DNA from: G942493215 sp942493215
GTDB taxonomy: Bacteria; Bacillota_I; Bacilli_A; RF39; UBA660
Length of the DNA stretch: 64,000 bases
Assembly (NCBI GenBank): GCA_942493215.1
Contig: OW818670.1
Location: 1,240,001 to 1,304,000 of the forward strand
Direction of reading: 5' to 3'
A model generated the notes under the pieces. That model did not search any database, had not been told where the DNA came from, and saw only the letters and a program-made list of their open reading frames with translations. Made by a program: the position numbers and the translations under genes. Positions within the stretch are counted from its first letter, which is position 1; each line of letters starts with the position of its first letter. This document shows positions 25,123 to 33,826 of the stretch, in pieces.

Positions 25123-26583
25123 ATGTCAGAACTATCTAAAAACGGTATCGATATTATTAAATCTATTAAGAGTAAAACAAATAATTCACCCGATATTATT
25201 ATTAAAGGAATTAATATATTAGATACCAATATATATATTGTTTTTAATGAAAATTTATGTGATCGAATGATTATTAATGAGTATGTTTTAGAATTTTTTG
25301 AGTTAAAGAAACATCCAACTAATGAAAAAGATGTTTTAAAATATATAAAAGAGCAAATACCTACTCATAAAACAAATAAAATAGGTAAATATGATGAATT
25401 ATTTTATAATCTTTTTAGTGGATTTACTGTTATTATTGTTGATGGTTATGAAGAAGCTTTAACAATTGAAACCCGTTCTAAATTAGATAGTGGTGTTTTG
25501 GAAGCTCAAGCTGAGGTTATAATTAAAGGCCCCAAAGATGCTTTTACAGAAAATTATCAGACTAATATTGGTTTAATTAGAAGACGTTTAAAGACCGAAA
25601 ATTTATGGCTTCATGAACAAGTACTTGGAACTAAGAGTAAGACTAAAGTAGGGGTTATGTATGTTCAAGATATTGTTGATATGGCTTTAGTAAAACAAGT
25701 TTGCAGTAAAATTGATAATATTAATATTGATGCCATTTTAGATAGTAATTATTTAATTGAATTAATATCAGGAAATAAACGTAATGTTTTTCCAATTTAT
25801 TTATCAACCGAACGTCCTGACTTAGTAGTATCACAACTTTTAAATGGTAAAATTGCGATTGTTCAGGAAAATACCCAATATGTGGTTATAATTCCGGTTA
25901 CTTTTATTGAATTTTTTCATAGTAGTGAGGATTTCTATCAAAAAACACTTAATGTTAATTATACTAGACTTATAAGACTTTTTGCTTTTTTTATAACTCT
26001 TTTTACACCGGCGCTATATTTAGCTATCACTACTCATAATCAAGAAGCAATCCCAACTGCTTTATTTATCAGCTTTGCAGCGCAGCGTGGTGGTGTACCT
26101 TTTCCTTCCATTATTGAAGCTTTATTAATGCTAATGACCTTCGAAATTCTTAAAGAAACGGATATTCGTTCACCAAGTACGATAGGTAGTGCTTTATCAA
26201 TTGTTGGAGCTTTAGTTTTAGGGCAGGCTGCTGCCCAAGCTGGGGTTGTATCACCCATTATGGTTATAGTTATTGCGATTACAGCAATTAGTGGTTTAGG
26301 CGTATCTTACTCGGAAATAACCTATGGTATTCGGTGGTGGAGAATATTATTTATTATTGCTTCGTCTGTATTAGGTTTAATTGGTGTTTTTATGGCTTCT
26401 TTAATACTTGTAATTAATTTGGCTAGTATAAAGTCATTCGGTATACCTTATTTATCACCAATTGCTCCTTATAATAAGAATAACCAAGCTAATGGCATCT
26501 TCCTTAATAATAAATATAAATTCTTTCAAAGAAATATATTAACTGCAAAAAAGAATAAATACAGATCGGCAGGTAATGACTAA
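25123..26583 (+). CDS. GerA-family spore germination receptor subunit A
   Basis: This 486-residue germinant-receptor A subunit has an N-terminal cytosolic domain (about 1-270) with the family motifs GPKDAFTE and NIGLIRRRLKTENLW, followed by about five membrane helices (about 285-435; FFITLFTPALYLAITTHNQE, AAQRGGVPFPSIIEALLM) and a short C-terminal tail. It forms an inner-spore-membrane complex with the GerC lipoprotein and GerB permease encoded next. The gene order A-C-B matches GerK-type operons. The ATG has an AAAGGTGGGAT ribosome binding site. The germinant is unknown. Confidence 0.93.
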   Translation: MSELSKNGIDIIKSIKSKTNNSPDIIIKGINILDTNIYIVFNENLCDRMIINEYVLEFFELKKHPTNEKDVLKYIKEQIPTHKTNKIGKYDELFYNLFSGFTVIIVDGYEEALTIETRSKLDSGVLEAQAEVIIKGPKDAFTENYQTNIGLIRRRLKTENLWLHEQVLGTKSKTKVGVMYVQDIVDMALVKQVCSKIDNINIDAILDSNYLIELISGNKRNVFPIYLSTERPDLVVSQLLNGKIAIVQENTQYVVIIPVTFIEFFHSSEDFYQKTLNVNYTRLIRLFAFFITLFTPALYLAITTHNQEAIPTALFISFAAQRGGVPFPSIIEALLMLMTFEILKETDIRSPSTIGSALSIVGALVLGQAAAQAGVVSPIMVIVIAITAISGLGVSYSEITYGIRWWRILFIIASSVLGLIGVFMASLILVINLASIKSFGIPYLSPIAPYNKNNQANGIFLNNKYKFFQRNILTAKKNKYRSAGND

Positions 26584-27791
26584 TGAAAAAAGCCAGATGG
26601 TTATTAATAATTGTAATGTTGTTATTAACAGGAGGTTGTTGGCAGTATCAAGAATTAGATCACCTAGCGATGGTTAGTGCAATTGGCATTGATAAAGTTG
26701 AGGATGAATATCTTGTAACCGTTCAAGTTATTAACGTTAGAAAACTAACTAAGGATTCATCAGCCGGATCTAATGAAGCCCCTATAACAATTTATGAAGG
26801 TAAAGCTAAAACCCTTGGTCAGGCCATAAATAAGGTCTATCTTCAATCACCTAAAGATTTATATTTAGGACATATTGAAGTAGTAGTAATTGGTGAAGAT
26901 ACTGCCAAAATAGGTTTGCGCGAATATATTGACTTTTTATTACGCGATCGGGAAGCACGGAAAGTTTATCCCGTTGTTATAGCAAAAGAGGCTAAAGCTA
27001 ATGAGGTTCTAAAAGTATTAACCTCGATTGAAACACTTCCTTCAACCAATTTAACTTCCATTTTAGAAAACGCACATAAAAATAATGGAACATTAACTAA
27101 TCGCACTTTTGACAACATCTTAATTTGTTTATATGTAAGAGGTCGTCATCCTGTTGTTCCTGCCGTTGAAATTATCAAGCCAACCAAAAAGGGGGATGAA
27201 ACGGATAATATTTCTTCGTCTGATCCTGAAACAAAATTAATAGCAACAGGTCCGGCCGTTCTTCTAGATGATAAATTAGCAGGTTATTTTAATGATGATC
27301 AAGGCTTGGGTTATAACATTATTCGTAAACGAGTTCAAAGCTCAGTTATATCTTTTCCTTGTGATAATAAGGGAAATTATGCCAGTGTTAAAATTGATAC
27401 TCCTAATTTCAAGCTAGATGCGAAAGTAAAAAATAATAGTCCTCTTTTTAATTTAAGTGTTGAAGTTACGGCCACCATTTCGGATTATAACTGCGATTTA
27501 AACTTAAAAAAGCCTGAAAATGTTAAAAAAGTTGAAGAGATGGCTAATAAGCGACTTACAGAAATTTTAAATTCCGCAATTAAGTCTACTCAAAAAGAAT
27601 ATAAGTCAGATGTCTTGGGTTTTGGGGAAGTCTTATATCGAAATAATTACAAGTATTGGGAAAAAGTCGAAAAAGATTGGGATAAGATGTATCAAAATGT
27701 TGAATATAAAATAGAAGCTAAAACAACTATTAATAATACTGGTTCAACAACAATTCCAGCTAAGGAAGGTGGTACAAGTGGAGACCATTAA
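26583..27791 (+). CDS. Ger(x)C-family germination lipoprotein
   Basis: This 402-residue lipoprotein has a lipobox LLTGGC with Cys19 and the typical start of mature GerC proteins (CWQYQELDHLAMVSAIGIDK). The PSKDLYLGHIEVVVIGE-like block (here SPKDLYLGHIEVVVIGE) and C-terminal KEYKSDVLGFGEVLYRNNYKYW motifs are diagnostic. It is anchored on the outer face of the inner spore membrane as part of the receptor. It overlaps the A subunit gene by one base (TAATG), indicating coupling. Confidence 0.93.
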   Translation: MKKARWLLIIVMLLLTGGCWQYQELDHLAMVSAIGIDKVEDEYLVTVQVINVRKLTKDSSAGSNEAPITIYEGKAKTLGQAINKVYLQSPKDLYLGHIEVVVIGEDTAKIGLREYIDFLLRDREARKVYPVVIAKEAKANEVLKVLTSIETLPSTNLTSILENAHKNNGTLTNRTFDNILICLYVRGRHPVVPAVEIIKPTKKGDETDNISSSDPETKLIATGPAVLLDDKLAGYFNDDQGLGYNIIRKRVQSSVISFPCDNKGNYASVKIDTPNFKLDAKVKNNSPLFNLSVEVTATISDYNCDLNLKKPENVKKVEEMANKRLTEILNSAIKSTQKEYKSDVLGFGEVLYRNNYKYWEKVEKDWDKMYQNVEYKIEAKTTINNTGSTTIPAKEGGTSGDH

Positions 27792-28971
27792 TAATAAAAT
27801 AAATTCTTTTCAGTTAGCAATATTAGGATTAATGATGGGAAACTCTTTATTTGTTGGCTTTGGAATAATTATTATGATTAATTTATCCAAACAAGATGCC
27901 TGGCTAACAATGTTAATAGCCGCGTTGTTAGCCATAATTCCTATGTTTATTTTGATAGGGACAATGAATTATTTACCGGATAAGAATGTATTTGAAAAAA
28001 CAAAGATTTTTTTCGGGAAAATTATTGGCAATATTATTAATTTTATTCTATTTGCTTATATTACCATAATGACAATTCTTATTTTGTGGACAACGATTTA
28101 TTTTAGTTTGACTCAGTATTTAACAAAAGTTCCATATTTATTTGTAGCAATTATTTTTATTTTAACGGCTACTTACGCCGCTATAAAAGGAATTGAAACT
28201 GTTGCCCGTACCAATGAAATAGCTTTCTTTTTTGCGACGCTATTTTTGGTTACTGTATGGCTAGGATTATATTCCAGCTTCAATTTTGACGAACTTAAAC
28301 CCATTCTTGTTAATGGCATTAAGCCTTTAATAGGTGATGCTTGCATGGCTCTGTCATATGCTTTCCCCCCTTTATTAACATTACTAGTTATTCCAAAAAA
28401 TGATATTGTTAATAATAAACATTATCACCGTTCTCTAACAATTGGCTTTATAGTTAGTGTTATATTTATGACTGTTAATTTTTTAGTTATAATCGGGGTT
28501 ATTAGTATTAATTTGTCAGAAATATTCCGTTACCCAGCATATTTTTCACAATATAAAATTGATATTGCTGGTTTCTTTCAAGGGGTAGAAAATTTTTTAT
28601 CTTTACATTGGATCCTAGACGCTTTTACTATGTTGATGATGGGTTTATATTTTATTAATCGATATGTAAAAGATGTTTTTAAAATTCAAAAAGAAAAAAT
28701 CCTGAAAATAGTAACAATTCTTATGGGCCTTGCCCTTGCATATATATCAACTAAAATATTTAGTAATTCTGTTGTTGGTGTTGAATTTATGCAAAATATT
28801 TTCCCATATTATATAGCATTGCCACTATTTATTATATTAGTTCTTATTTATATTTTTGGTTTTATTAATAAACTTCGTCATAGAAATAAAAAGGTTAATA
28901 AAGACCCAGTTACCAAACAATGTTTACCGGTCGTTATTGAAGAACAAATATACTTTGAAGAAAATGATTAA
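27778..28971 (+). CDS. GerB-family spore germination permease
   Basis: This 397-residue APC-superfamily protein has about ten membrane helices. Its start (INSFQLAILGLMMGNSLFVG) and the KQDAWLTMLIAALLAIIPMF block are typical of GerAB/ArcD-like germination permeases. It is the likely ligand-binding subunit of the receptor. The frame is open from a GTG at 27769, but AAGGAAGG eight bases upstream favours the GTG at 27778, which overlaps gerC by 14 bases. A terminator overlaps the stop codon, closing the three-gene operon. Confidence 0.92.
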   Translation: METINNKINSFQLAILGLMMGNSLFVGFGIIIMINLSKQDAWLTMLIAALLAIIPMFILIGTMNYLPDKNVFEKTKIFFGKIIGNIINFILFAYITIMTILILWTTIYFSLTQYLTKVPYLFVAIIFILTATYAAIKGIETVARTNEIAFFFATLFLVTVWLGLYSSFNFDELKPILVNGIKPLIGDACMALSYAFPPLLTLLVIPKNDIVNNKHYHRSLTIGFIVSVIFMTVNFLVIIGVISINLSEIFRYPAYFSQYKIDIAGFFQGVENFLSLHWILDAFTMLMMGLYFINRYVKDVFKIQKEKILKIVTILMGLALAYISTKIFSNSVVGVEFMQNIFPYYIALPLFIILVLIYIFGFINKLRHRNKKVNKDPVTKQCLPVVIEEQIYFEEND

Positions 28972-28987
28972 ATAATCATTTTTCTTT
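28962..28987 (+). terminator. Terminator of the ger operon
   Basis: Stem AAATGATT (28962-28969) with AATCATTT (28974-28981), loop AAAT, T-rich tail interrupted by one C. Confidence 0.7.
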
Positions 28988-29031
28988 TGGAGTGAACATA
29001 TGTTTTATGATACAATGATAATGGTGATGAT

Positions 29032-31236
29032 ATGGAACATTATATTAAAGGCATATATAAGAATAGCATTTTTAAATCAGAGAACGGATATATAATTGGT
29101 CTTTTTAAAGTAACTGATACTAATGATGAGACAATGCGTGATTTTATTGGTAAAACAGTTACTTTTACGGGTATGTTTGCAGAATTGAATGAAAACGATA
29201 AATATTTTTTTTATGGGGAAACTGTTAACCATCCTCGTTATGGTTTTCAATACAATGTTAGTAGTTATGAACGAGTTAAACCAGAAGATAAAGATGCGGT
29301 CGTAGAGTTTCTATCTAGTAATTTATTTAAAGGAGTAGGTGAGCAATTAGCTAAAAAAATAGTTGATGTATTGGGTGAAAAAGCTTTAGATATAATCTTA
29401 GAAAATGCGAATAGTTTATTACTAGTACCTAAATTGTCAAGTAAAAAAGCTAAATCAATATATGAAACATTAAAAAAATATGAAGAAAGTCATCAAATAA
29501 TGCTTTATTTAAGTGATTTAGGTTTTTCTATAACTGACGCTATGAAAATATATACAACTTATAAAAATAATACTATTAGTAAATTGGAGAATAATATATA
29601 TAGTATTACTGATGACATTGATGATTTATCATTTTTAAAAATAGATGAAGTAAGCGTTAAATTAAATTTTGAACGCGATGATTATCGTCGTATCAAAGCA
29701 AGTATTATATACATGATGAAGAAATTAATGTTTAATTCTGGTGATACTTATTTATACTATCAAGAAATAAAAGATCAAACAGCATCCTATTTACAGTTTA
29801 GTATTCAAGATGTTGATTTTAATCAATATCTAGAAGAATTAGTTGAGATTAAGAAAGTAGTTATATTAAATAATAAATATTATTTATATGATCTATACGA
29901 AGCAGAAACTCATATTGTTAATAAAATTCAAAAATTAATAAATTCTAAACCTAGTGCTTATAGTGGTTTAGATAGTATTATTACTAATCAAGAAAATATT
30001 AATAAACTTTCTTATAATAAAAAACAAAAAGATGCGATTAAGGCTGCTTTAGTTAATAATATTTTAATAATTACCGGTGGTCCTGGTACGGGTAAGACAA
30101 CAATTATTAAAGCCATAGTTGAAACTTATCAGATTGCCAACAACTATAATATTAATCAACTTAATGAACGACTTATTATGTTAGCGCCCACTGGTCGAGC
30201 TAGTAAAAGAATGATGGAAGCAACCGGACTACCAGCTATGACCATTCATCGTTTTTTAAAATGGAATAAAGAGAATAATCAATTTGGTGTTAATGAATAC
30301 AATAAAGATAATCATCATATCATTATTGTTGATGAAGTAAGTATGATTGATATGGTCTTATTTTCTAATCTGCTTAAGGGATTAACCGATAATATCAAAT
30401 TAATTTTAGTAGGTGATTATCACCAATTACCAAGTGTTGGACCAGGTAAAGTTTTAAAAGATTTAATTGATAGTGATTTAATAAAGACGATTACTTTAGA
30501 TCAATTATATCGACAAGCCGAGAATTCTTATATCCCATATCTTGCTAATGATATAAAAAATAATGAATTGAATGAACAATTTTTAAATACAACCAGTGAC
30601 TATGCTTTTATTGAGTGTCGCAATCAGAATATCAAAAACGAATTAAAAAACATATGTGAAGAATGGTTGACAACCAATCGTAACTATCAAGAGATTCAAG
30701 TTATGGCTCCTATGTATCGGGGAGAAGTTGGAATTGATCTTTTAAATCAAGAATTACAAGCCATATTTAATCCACCTGATCCGAACAAGAAAGAAATAAA
30801 AAATGGTGATATCATTTTTCGAGAAAACGATAAAATATTACAATTGGTTAATATGCCGGATGATAATGTTTTTAATGGTGATATTGGTATTATTTGCGAG
30901 ATAGTTTTTGCCAATAAGAGTAACAGTGGTAAAAATGAAATAGTTGTCGATTATGATGGTAGTCTTGTTAGATATCAACCCAAAGATTTTGTTAAAATTA
31001 AACATGGATTTATTATCAGTATTCATAAATCTCAAGGCAGTGAATTTAATACGGTTATTATACCTTTTAGTATGAGTTATTATAATATGCTATATAGACG
31101 ATTAATCTATACAGCTATAACGAGAGCCAAAAAAAAATTAATCCTTATTGGTGATCCTAAAGCCTTTGTTTATGGAGTTAATAATAATAATGATTATAAC
31201 CGTAAAACAAATCTTTTAGAAAGACTTAAATGTTAG
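29032..31236 (+). CDS. recD2: ATP-dependent RecD2-like DNA helicase
   Basis: This is a 734-residue SF1B helicase of the RecD2 type (RecD without RecBC). It has an N-terminal OB-like domain (about 1-80), helix-hairpin-helix region (about 85-160; FLSSNLFKGVGEQLAKKIVD), then helicase cores with Walker A GGPGTGKTT, Walker B IIIVDEVSMIDM, motif III LVGDYHQLPSVGPG and motif VI YTAITRAKKKLILIG. It unwinds DNA 5' to 3' in repair and replication-fork maintenance. The length agrees with the family. A TGATACAAT extended -10 lies at 29008-29016. Confidence 0.95.
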   Translation: MEHYIKGIYKNSIFKSENGYIIGLFKVTDTNDETMRDFIGKTVTFTGMFAELNENDKYFFYGETVNHPRYGFQYNVSSYERVKPEDKDAVVEFLSSNLFKGVGEQLAKKIVDVLGEKALDIILENANSLLLVPKLSSKKAKSIYETLKKYEESHQIMLYLSDLGFSITDAMKIYTTYKNNTISKLENNIYSITDDIDDLSFLKIDEVSVKLNFERDDYRRIKASIIYMMKKLMFNSGDTYLYYQEIKDQTASYLQFSIQDVDFNQYLEELVEIKKVVILNNKYYLYDLYEAETHIVNKIQKLINSKPSAYSGLDSIITNQENINKLSYNKKQKDAIKAALVNNILIITGGPGTGKTTIIKAIVETYQIANNYNINQLNERLIMLAPTGRASKRMMEATGLPAMTIHRFLKWNKENNQFGVNEYNKDNHHIIIVDEVSMIDMVLFSNLLKGLTDNIKLILVGDYHQLPSVGPGKVLKDLIDSDLIKTITLDQLYRQAENSYIPYLANDIKNNELNEQFLNTTSDYAFIECRNQNIKNELKNICEEWLTTNRNYQEIQVMAPMYRGEVGIDLLNQELQAIFNPPDPNKKEIKNGDIIFRENDKILQLVNMPDDNVFNGDIGIICEIVFANKSNSGKNEIVVDYDGSLVRYQPKDFVKIKHGFIISIHKSQGSEFNTVIIPFSMSYYNMLYRRLIYTAITRAKKKLILIGDPKAFVYGVNNNNDYNRKTNLLERLKC

Positions 31237-31311
31237 TATATTTTAAGTGTTATTAGATAAAATATAAATGTATGCATACACCGTCATATTTTAAAGCAAG
31301 AGGTGATAAAA

Positions 31312-31464
31312 ATGAGAACAGGAAAAGTATTGGGCTTAATGGCATTAGGTGCCGGGGCCGTTCTTGCATATCAGAAATACAATAAGCCAATGATGAAGAA
31401 AATTCAAAAAACATTTAAAAAGGCTAACAACAATAGTGATAATACGCTTGGGAATATGATGTAA
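31312..31464 (+). CDS. Small single-pass membrane protein
   Basis: This is a 50-residue protein starting MRTGKVLGLMALGAGAVLAY. A Gly/Ala-rich N-terminal helix is long enough to cross the membrane and is followed by a basic amphipathic stretch (QKYNKPMMKKIQKTFKKANN) and an Asn/Asp tail. The ribosome binding site AGAGGTGAT is excellent and a terminator follows two bases after the stop. Family unknown; the layout is similar to small YtxH-like proteins. Confidence 0.65.
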   Translation: MRTGKVLGLMALGAGAVLAYQKYNKPMMKKIQKTFKKANNNSDNTLGNMM

Positions 31465-31465
31465 A

Positions 31466-31491
31466 GGAAACCCTATATGGGTTTTCTTTTT
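31466..31491 (+). terminator. Intrinsic terminator of the small membrane protein gene
   Basis: Stem GGAAACCC (31466-31473) with GGGTTTTC (31479-31486, one G-T pair), loop TATAT, then T-run. Confidence 0.85.
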
Positions 31492-31517
31492 GTAATAACA
31501 TAATTATATCGGTTGCA

Positions 31518-31576
31518 TATAATATAGTGTACTCGTTGTAGTACATGGAAACTCGTAGGATTACGGTTTCCTTTTT
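31518..31576 (+). ncRNA. Candidate small RNA: -10 element, two hairpins, terminator
   Basis: A TATAAT (31518-31523, -35 candidate ATAACA at 31495-31500) is followed by two consecutive hairpins. The first is TGTACT/AGTACA (31528-31533 with 31540-31545). The second is a strong one, GGAAAC plus CGTA, loop GGAT, TACG plus GTTTCC (31547-31571, one bulged T), then five T. No reading frame fits inside. The preceding gene already has its own terminator, and the following gene has its own promoter at 31594-31622. A transcript of roughly 45-50 nt is therefore possible. Alternatively this is only a second terminator. Confidence 0.35.
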
Positions 31577-31593
31577 ATAATGTTGAATTAAAA

Positions 31594-31622
31594 TTGACCA
31601 ATAATTAATGATATGATATAAT
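31594..31622 (+). promoter_or_regulatory. Promoter of the glucoamylase-like gene
   Basis: TTGACC (31594-31599), 17 bases, TATAAT (31617-31622), 25 bases before the ATG at 31648. Confidence 0.75.
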
Positions 31623-31647
31623 ACGCACATTAATAGGAGTAATAATT

Positions 31648-32877
31648 ATGGCTAATTTAAATTTTAAAGAAAGAGATTTACTATTAAAAGAATTAAGATG
31701 TTGTTATGCCTTTTTTGCAAATGAGGTTAATTTAAATAAAAATAGTAATGGTTATGGTTTAGTTCGTGATAAACATCCATTGTCACCTGATATATCTAGT
31801 ATTGCAGCGGTTGGTTTTGGATTAACATCATTAATAACTGGTGTTATTCAAAATTGGATTTCTTTTGATGATGCTAAAGAAAGAGCCATATTAACATTAA
31901 AAACTTTTCTTAATAATGTTCAAGGTAAAGAAGGATTTTATTATCATTTTATAAATATCAATAATGGAATAAGAGAATGGAATAGTGAGGTATCAATTAT
32001 TGATACCGGAATTTTTTTGTGTGGAGCATTAACGGTTGGACAATTTTTTGGCGATGAAGTAGAAGCGTTAGCTGACAGATTGTATCGTCGTGTAAATTGG
32101 CAATGGTTTATTGATGAAAAAAGGGATATGTTCCATATGTCATATAAGCCTGAACAAGGTTTTGCTGGCTATTGGGATGTGTATGCCGAGCAACTAATGT
32201 TGTATATACTTGGAGCTGGTTCACCAACCTATGGCATTGGCAATGCCCCATATGACACCTTTATTAGGAATATAGGTAGTTATGGTGAATATGAGTCAAT
32301 TATTAATTCTTGGTTTGGCTCTCTTTTTACATATCAATATTCTCATGCTTTTATTGATTTTCGTAATACAATAGATAATAATGGAGTCAATTGGTGGAAC
32401 AATTCCGTGAAAGCCACTTTAGCCAATAGACAATATTGTATTGATAATCAAGGTATATATAAAACTTTTAATAGTAATTCATGGGGAATAACAGCGTGTG
32501 CTACTCCTAAAGGCTATGAGGGAAGATTAGGAGCAAAACCATCATCACATAATCACGATTTTGAAGGAACAATTGATGGTACAATCGCACCATCAGGGTC
32601 AATTGGGTCAATTGTCTTTACACCAGAAGAATCGATTGAAGCTTTAGAAAATTTTTATAATCATCCATCATTAATTGGTAAATATGGTTTAAAAGATAGC
32701 TATAATCTTGAAAATGGTGCTTGGTATACAAATGAAAGTTTAGGTATAGATAAGGGAATATCATTAGTAATGATTCAAAACCTTTTAAATGAAATAATTT
32801 GGAATTCACTTATGAAAAATGAATATATAGGAAAGGGAATGGATATAGTTGGTATCATGAAAGTAATAAAAAGATAA
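31648..32877 (+). CDS. Glucoamylase-family (PF10091, GH144-like) glycoside hydrolase
   Basis: This 409-residue (alpha/alpha)6-barrel-type protein carries typical motifs: SSIAAVGFGLTSL, the acidic SEVSIIDTGIFLCGAL, MFHMSYKPEQGFAGYWDVYAEQ, SLFTYQYSHAFIDFR, SWGITACATP and the C-terminal GAWYTNESLGIDKG. This family includes endo-beta-1,2-glucanases (GH144) and the hydrolase-like domain of cyclic beta-glucan synthases. No signal peptide or membrane segment is seen, so a cytosolic role such as degradation of imported or intracellular glucan is inferred. It has its own promoter and an AGGAG ribosome binding site. Not linked to sugar transport genes here. Confidence 0.8.
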   Translation: MANLNFKERDLLLKELRCCYAFFANEVNLNKNSNGYGLVRDKHPLSPDISSIAAVGFGLTSLITGVIQNWISFDDAKERAILTLKTFLNNVQGKEGFYYHFININNGIREWNSEVSIIDTGIFLCGALTVGQFFGDEVEALADRLYRRVNWQWFIDEKRDMFHMSYKPEQGFAGYWDVYAEQLMLYILGAGSPTYGIGNAPYDTFIRNIGSYGEYESIINSWFGSLFTYQYSHAFIDFRNTIDNNGVNWWNNSVKATLANRQYCIDNQGIYKTFNSNSWGITACATPKGYEGRLGAKPSSHNHDFEGTIDGTIAPSGSIGSIVFTPEESIEALENFYNHPSLIGKYGLKDSYNLENGAWYTNESLGIDKGISLVMIQNLLNEIIWNSLMKNEYIGKGMDIVGIMKVIKR

Positions 32878-32948
32878 TATTACTATATCAATTATGTATA
32901 TAATAATAGATTAGAAGAAGTACTATATATGTATGATATTCCTTTTTG

Positions 32949-32977
32949 TTGCAATTTCTTTTAAGTTGTGCTATAAT
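32949..32977 (+). promoter_or_regulatory. Promoter of the hypothetical gene at 33010
   Basis: TTGCAA (32949-32954), 17 bases, TATAAT (32972-32977) preceded by TGC (extended -10). Confidence 0.75.
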
Positions 32978-33009
32978 ACTTAAACACAAAAAAGCAGGGG
33001 TGATAATAA

Positions 33010-33678
33010 ATGATATCGGTTATTAAAAGAGTAGGTAAAAATGGTCTAGCTAAAATATACTTATATGATAATAATAATCCTAAAAAATTTATTATGCTTA
33101 GTTTATTAAATAGTAAAATGAAGATAATGGTTGGAACAATTGAAACATATGAACCAACGAGAAAATCTAATTTAAGACCAGTATTATTTAATATACCTGG
33201 TGAAATTCCTGAAGAAATATATGGTGAAATTCCATCCGAAATATATGAAGATAATCCTCTTTATTTCGCTTTATTAAAGTTATTTCGAGCTATAAGGGGA
33301 GAAAGAATATATTCTGATAATCGTATTATTCATGGTCAGAATTGTTTAGAAATTGTTCCGACGGTTGATGGATTTTCTATCATTGCGTATATTGATTTAT
33401 TAATAAATTACTTTTCTGAAAATCAGATGCATTTAGAAATAAGTTTATATCAAAATGATCACTTAAGTAGTGCCCTAATAGAGTTCTATAATGCTTTAGA
33501 TTCTATATCAGAAAAAAACACTTATACAAATGCCATATTATCGGCATTATTCAATTTAATGAATATAGTTAAAAAAGAATATGTTGATTACCCACCTTAT
33601 CAAAAAGGAAAAGATAAAGAGTATATTAAACAAAAGCAAGCAAACGTAATGGATAATAAAAAGAGAAAAGCAGCATAA
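33010..33678 (+). CDS. Hypothetical protein
   Basis: This is a 222-residue soluble protein. It has an N-terminal beta-rich part (about 1-60), a repeated IPGEIPEEIYGEIPSEIYED stretch near residues 61-82, then helical segments and a very basic tail ending KKRKAA. No domain is recognised. It is monocistronic, with its own promoter and terminator, and an AGGGGTGAT ribosome binding site before the ATG. Confidence 0.6.
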   Translation: MISVIKRVGKNGLAKIYLYDNNNPKKFIMLSLLNSKMKIMVGTIETYEPTRKSNLRPVLFNIPGEIPEEIYGEIPSEIYEDNPLYFALLKLFRAIRGERIYSDNRIIHGQNCLEIVPTVDGFSIIAYIDLLINYFSENQMHLEISLYQNDHLSSALIEFYNALDSISEKNTYTNAILSALFNLMNIVKKEYVDYPPYQKGKDKEYIKQKQANVMDNKKRKAA

Positions 33679-33681
33679 ATG

Positions 33682-33703
33682 TTGACACTATTTGTCAATT
33701 TTT
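33682..33703 (+). terminator. Intrinsic terminator
   Basis: Stem TTGACA (33682-33687) with TGTCAA (33693-33698), loop CTATT, followed by T-rich sequence. It lies four bases after the stop codon. Confidence 0.7.
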
Positions 33704-33826
33704 ATGTTTTTTTTTGCAAATTTCGGCGATAAAGTATACATTAAAAAGGGTATTTGCTATAATAAATATAGATTATAAAGATAATGATAGTCTTTTAATA
33801 TAATAAGTAGAAGGGAATGTGGTAAT

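Noticed and set aside
24717..25229. Minus-strand 170-codon open frame covering the Gly/Tyr-rich gene
   Set aside because: It overlaps the end of the P-type ATPase, the terminator and the start of the ger operon. It has no ribosome binding site. The Gly/Tyr-rich frame at 24803-25000 has the correct one.
33682..33698. TTGACA at 33682 as a promoter -35
   Set aside because: It is one arm of a TTGACA/TGTCAA hairpin right after a stop codon followed by T-rich sequence, and no -10 lies 17 bases downstream.
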